Assembly: GCA_018268935.1 (NCBI GenBank)
Contig: JAFDVS010000051.1
Location: 3,535-67,534 of the forward strand
Length of the DNA stretch: 64,000 nucleotides
Reading direction: 5' to 3'
Source of the DNA: Acidobacteriota bacterium
Lineage (GTDB): Bacteria; Acidobacteriota; Terriglobia; Bryobacterales; Bryobacteraceae
A program made the position numbers and the translations under genes. Positions 61,985-64,000 of the stretch are shown piece after piece; the stretch's first letter is position 1; the number at the start of each line of letters is the position of its first letter. The notes beneath the pieces were generated by a model. That model worked only from the letters and a program-made list of their open reading frames with translations. It did no database searches and was not told the origin of the DNA.

Positions 61985-62737
61985 ATGGCAGCGAACGCCA
62001 TCATCATCGCCGCGGCTCAATCCAGCGCAAAGCCCGGCGACATCGCCGCCAACCTCGCCACTCATCTGCGCTTCGCCGAGGCCGCCGCCGCCCACAGCGT
62101 GCAACTCCTCGTCTTCCCGGAACTCTCCCTCACCGGCTACGAGCTCTCGCTCGCCCCTTCGCACACCATCGATCCCCGCAGCCCCCAACTCCATCCCCTC
62201 CGCCACCAGGCCGTCCGCACCCGCGTGACCATCGTCGCCGGCGCGCCGCTCGCTGCCCCCAACAACCAACTCCACATCGGAGCCATCGCATTTCTCCCCG
62301 ATGGTAGTCTGTCTACCTACGCGAAGATTCACGTCCACTCCAGCGAGCAGCACGTCTTCTCACCCGGCCCCGGCGGCCCCGACCTCCACATCGACGGCAC
62401 ACCCGTGGCCCTCGCCATCTGTGCCGACGCCTCCCATCCCCAACATGCCGCCAACGCCGCTGCCCGCCGCGCCCGCATCTACGCCACCGGAGCCATGATC
62501 GACATCCCCGCCTACCCCCGCAAATCCGCCCTCCTCGAATCCTACGCCCGCGATCACGGCATGGCCGTGCTCCTCGCCAACTACAGCGGCGACACCGGTG
62601 GCATGCAATCCGCCGGCAACAGCGCCATCTGGTCCGAAACGGGCACACCAATCGCCGTGGCCCAGGGCAGGGAAGAACTGCTAGTCATCGCCAGCCGGCA
62701 ATCAGGCCATTGGACCGGCTCTGTGGTCTCACTGTAG
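61985..62737 (+). CDS. Carbon-nitrogen hydrolase (nitrilase superfamily)
   Basis: The 250-residue enzyme has the nitrilase-fold catalytic triad: E46 in FPELSLTGYE, K114 in YAKIHVHSSE and C146 in AICADASHP. Substrates in this family are amides, nitriles or N-carbamoyl compounds; this one is short and cannot be assigned. A start at 61973 would add four residues but falls inside the -10 region. It diverges from the SDR gene and may be co-regulated with it. Confidence 0.85.
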   Translation: MAANAIIIAAAQSSAKPGDIAANLATHLRFAEAAAAHSVQLLVFPELSLTGYELSLAPSHTIDPRSPQLHPLRHQAVRTRVTIVAGAPLAAPNNQLHIGAIAFLPDGSLSTYAKIHVHSSEQHVFSPGPGGPDLHIDGTPVALAICADASHPQHAANAAARRARIYATGAMIDIPAYPRKSALLESYARDHGMAVLLANYSGDTGGMQSAGNSAIWSETGTPIAVAQGREELLVIASRQSGHWTGSVVSL

Positions 62738-63295
62738 GAACTTGTTCAACTCCTCCAACACGCCCAACTCCACCGCCATCTCGTGCAAGTAGGCACGATC
62801 CAATTTCTCGCCCTGTATCGTGATTACGGCCAGAATGTCCCGCCGCTGCTGCTCGCTTACACCACCGGCCTGTCGCATCCAGTCGAGTTTCGCCAGTATC
62901 GTATCCTCAGGGCTTACCATCGCGAAGTCGATCAGTTTCCCCTCCACCTCGATCTCCCGAAACTGCCTGCGATCCAACTCGCGTTGGGGAAAGAGTCCAT
63001 TGCCGGCCGGGAAAAGATCGAACTTGGATGCCGTCGGGATATGGATTACGTTCACGCTCCTTCCCCTACGAATCGCGTCTTGGATCATGTCTGCATCTAC
63101 GTAGAATTCGGCGCTCAGACAATCCACAAAGTCCCCTACTCGGTCTTCATCAAGTTCCACCAGAATGTCGACATCATTTGTGAAGCGATGAGTTCCGTAC
63201 TCTGAACTTGCCACCGAGCCCCCGACCGCGTACCGCATTTCAAGCCGGTCAAATGCTGCCAGCAGTTTTTCGAAGGCGTCCGCTAGCCCGTTCAT
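62729..63295 (-). CDS. Nucleotidyltransferase-fold protein of a two-gene module
   Basis: The 188-residue protein shows a minimal nucleotidyltransferase pattern: GGSVASSEYGTHRFTNDVDILVEL, where the GGS and the DVD aspartates would bind metal and nucleotide, and later DFAMVSPEDTILAKLDWMR. The family resembles MNT/AbiEii-like proteins often found in pairs with a small partner. The start at 63295 lies 47 bases inside the upstream 104-residue gene, so the two overlap and are coupled. The pair may act like a toxin-antitoxin module. Confidence 0.75.
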   Translation of the reverse strand: MNGLADAFEKLLAAFDRLEMRYAVGGSVASSEYGTHRFTNDVDILVELDEDRVGDFVDCLSAEFYVDADMIQDAIRRGRSVNVIHIPTASKFDLFPAGNGLFPQRELDRRQFREIEVEGKLIDFAMVSPEDTILAKLDWMRQAGGVSEQQRRDILAVITIQGEKLDRAYLHEMAVELGVLEELNKFLQ

Positions 63296-63563
63296 CGTAC
63301 TCCTCCCGCTCTCCTCTTGGGTACGCTTTCTCCGCCAACTCCCGCCCATAGCGCCGCGCCGCTAACTCCCGCAACGCATCGTATTCACTAATCCCCGGGT
63401 TCGCACGGCGAATCTCACCTAGCGCCAAGGCAGTCATGAAATCAACCATTTGAAAAACCATGGCAGTCTTCCGCCCCGGCGGCAACCGCCGCAGCGCCTC
63501 CACCCAAACCTCCATCGCCTCCGGACTCGTATCCGCCGGCCGCCAATCCTCCATACTCATCAC
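63249..63563 (-). CDS. Small partner protein of the nucleotidyltransferase
   Basis: The 104-residue protein has the pattern [61 protein letters not shown], seen in a widespread but uncharacterised family encoded just before nucleotidyltransferase genes in cyanobacteria and acidobacteria. It is mostly helical. It overlaps the nucleotidyltransferase gene by 47 bases and the end of the DUF1501 gene by four bases upstream. An ATG at 63554 is a possible alternative start. An antitoxin or DNA-binding role is inferred. Confidence 0.7.
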   Translation of the reverse strand: MMSMEDWRPADTSPEAMEVWVEALRRLPPGRKTAMVFQMVDFMTALALGEIRRANPGISEYDALRELAARRYGRELAEKAYPRGEREEYDERASGRLRKTAGSI

Positions 63564-64000
63564 GCAATGATATCCGTCACCACATTGCCATGAATATCCG
63601 TCAACCGGAAATCCCGCCCCGCATAGCGATACGTCAGCCGCAAATGATCCATCCCCAACAAGTGCAGCATCGTCGCATGCAGATCATGGAAGTGCACCTT
63701 CTTCTCCACCGAGTAATACCCATAATCATCGGTCGACCCATAACTCAACCCCGCCTTCACGCCCCCGCCCGCAAGCCACACCGTGAAAGCCTCCGGATTA
63801 TGATCCCGCCCGTCCGAACCCTGCGCCGTCGGTGTCCGTCCGAACTCCCCGGCCCACAGCACCAGCGTATCCTTCAACAACCCGCGCGCCTTCAAATCCG
63901 CCAGCAGTGCCGCAATCGGCTGATCCACTTCCCGCGCGTTCCCCTCATGATCGCGCTTCAAATTCGCATGCTGATCCCATTTGTACGTATGGCTCACCTG
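63560..64000 (-). CDS. DUF1501 protein, C-terminal part (5' end outside window)
   Basis: The frame is open to the end of the window, so only the last 146 or so residues are seen. [36 protein letters not shown] is the signature end of DUF1501, followed by [37 protein letters not shown]. These proteins are exported, belong to the alkaline-phosphatase/sulfatase-like superfamily, and normally have about 480 residues with a Tat signal and a planctomycete-type cytochrome partner gene. The stop overlaps the next gene by four bases. Confidence 0.88.
   Translation of the reverse strand, partial: QVSHTYKWDQHANLKRDHEGNAREVDQPIAALLADLKARGLLKDTLVLWAGEFGRTPTAQGSDGRDHNPEAFTVWLAGGGVKAGLSYGSTDDYGYYSVEKKVHFHDLHATMLHLLGMDHLRLTYRYAGRDFRLTDIHGNVVTDIIA

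Noticed and set aside
61964-62353. 130-residue N-terminal extension of the SDR gene
   Set aside because: The SDR fold begins at the ATG at 61963; the extension overlaps the whole start of the nitrilase gene and reads as low-complexity shadow sequence.
1-64000. CRISPR array, tRNA or rRNA gene, prophage or complete insertion sequence
   Set aside because: I scanned by eye for regular repeat-spacer patterns, cloverleaf-like ends with CCA and transposase motifs and saw none. Short tRNAs could be missed without a covariance search.

Overview
The window looks like chromosomal DNA from a soil-type acidobacterium, probably of the Solibacter/Bryobacter group. The basis is high GC, several very large receptors of the acidobacterial Oar type (carboxypeptidase-regulatory domain plus outer-membrane barrel), PEP-CTERM surface proteins, ASPIC/UnbV and FG-GAP proteins, an ECF sigma factor coupled to a Ser/Thr kinase, and DUF1501 and DUF2934 proteins. 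I see no rRNA, tRNA, CRISPR array, prophage or intact insertion sequence. The + strand is C-rich over G under genes of both orientations, and more genes lie on the minus strand, so the minus strand is probably the leading strand. About 10-15.5 kb departs from this skew.

Layout. 0-4.4 kb: end of an Oar-like receptor, then a TPR membrane protein coupled to a polytopic protein with a PDZ-like segment. 4.4-10 kb: PQQ/cytochrome c dehydrogenase and DUF2200 on the minus strand, divergent from a MarR regulator with DUF1398; then GreB and a DEAD-box helicase. 10-15.5 kb: Tat-exported SelA-like PLP protein, sterol-desaturase-like oxygenase, a minimal PEP-CTERM-type peptide beside an exosortase E/CAAX-protease fusion, an RluA-like protein lacking the usual catalytic Asp, and a remnant of a DNA alkylation repair gene. 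15.8-30 kb: AraD1/GguC-like enzyme, a receptor-membrane protein-Nudix operon, a persulfide-dioxygenase/rhodanese gene divergent from a large GH2 glycosidase, and a receptor coupled to a lipoprotein. 30-41 kb: PEP-CTERM proteins, a TetR/PfpI/reductase divergon, an ECF-kinase pair, a PQQ-propeller protein with an EF-hand, a serine hydrolase coupled to a methyltransferase, and lexA. 41-52 kb: receptor, zinc dehydrogenase plus rhamnulokinase-like kinase, S9 peptidase, beta-CASP hydrolase, an unknown protein and a compact MOSC protein. 52-64 kb: receptor with TPR and ASPIC/UnbV genes, SDR and nitrilase genes divergent over 21 bp, a nucleotidyltransferase pair resembling a toxin-antitoxin module, and the end of a DUF1501 gene.

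How the parts fit. The contents suggest a heterotroph feeding on polymers and sugars (GH2, FGGY kinase, zinc dehydrogenase, GguC-like enzyme, PQQ dehydrogenase, secreted peptidase), with outer-membrane receptors each in a different small operon and at least two exosortase-type surface systems. Overlapping start/stop codons are frequent. Several regulator genes (marR, lexA, the tetR-divergent pfpI) have promoter-like hexamers so close to the start codon that leaderless or near-leaderless mRNAs are likely. All functions are inferred from reading motifs; no database search was run.
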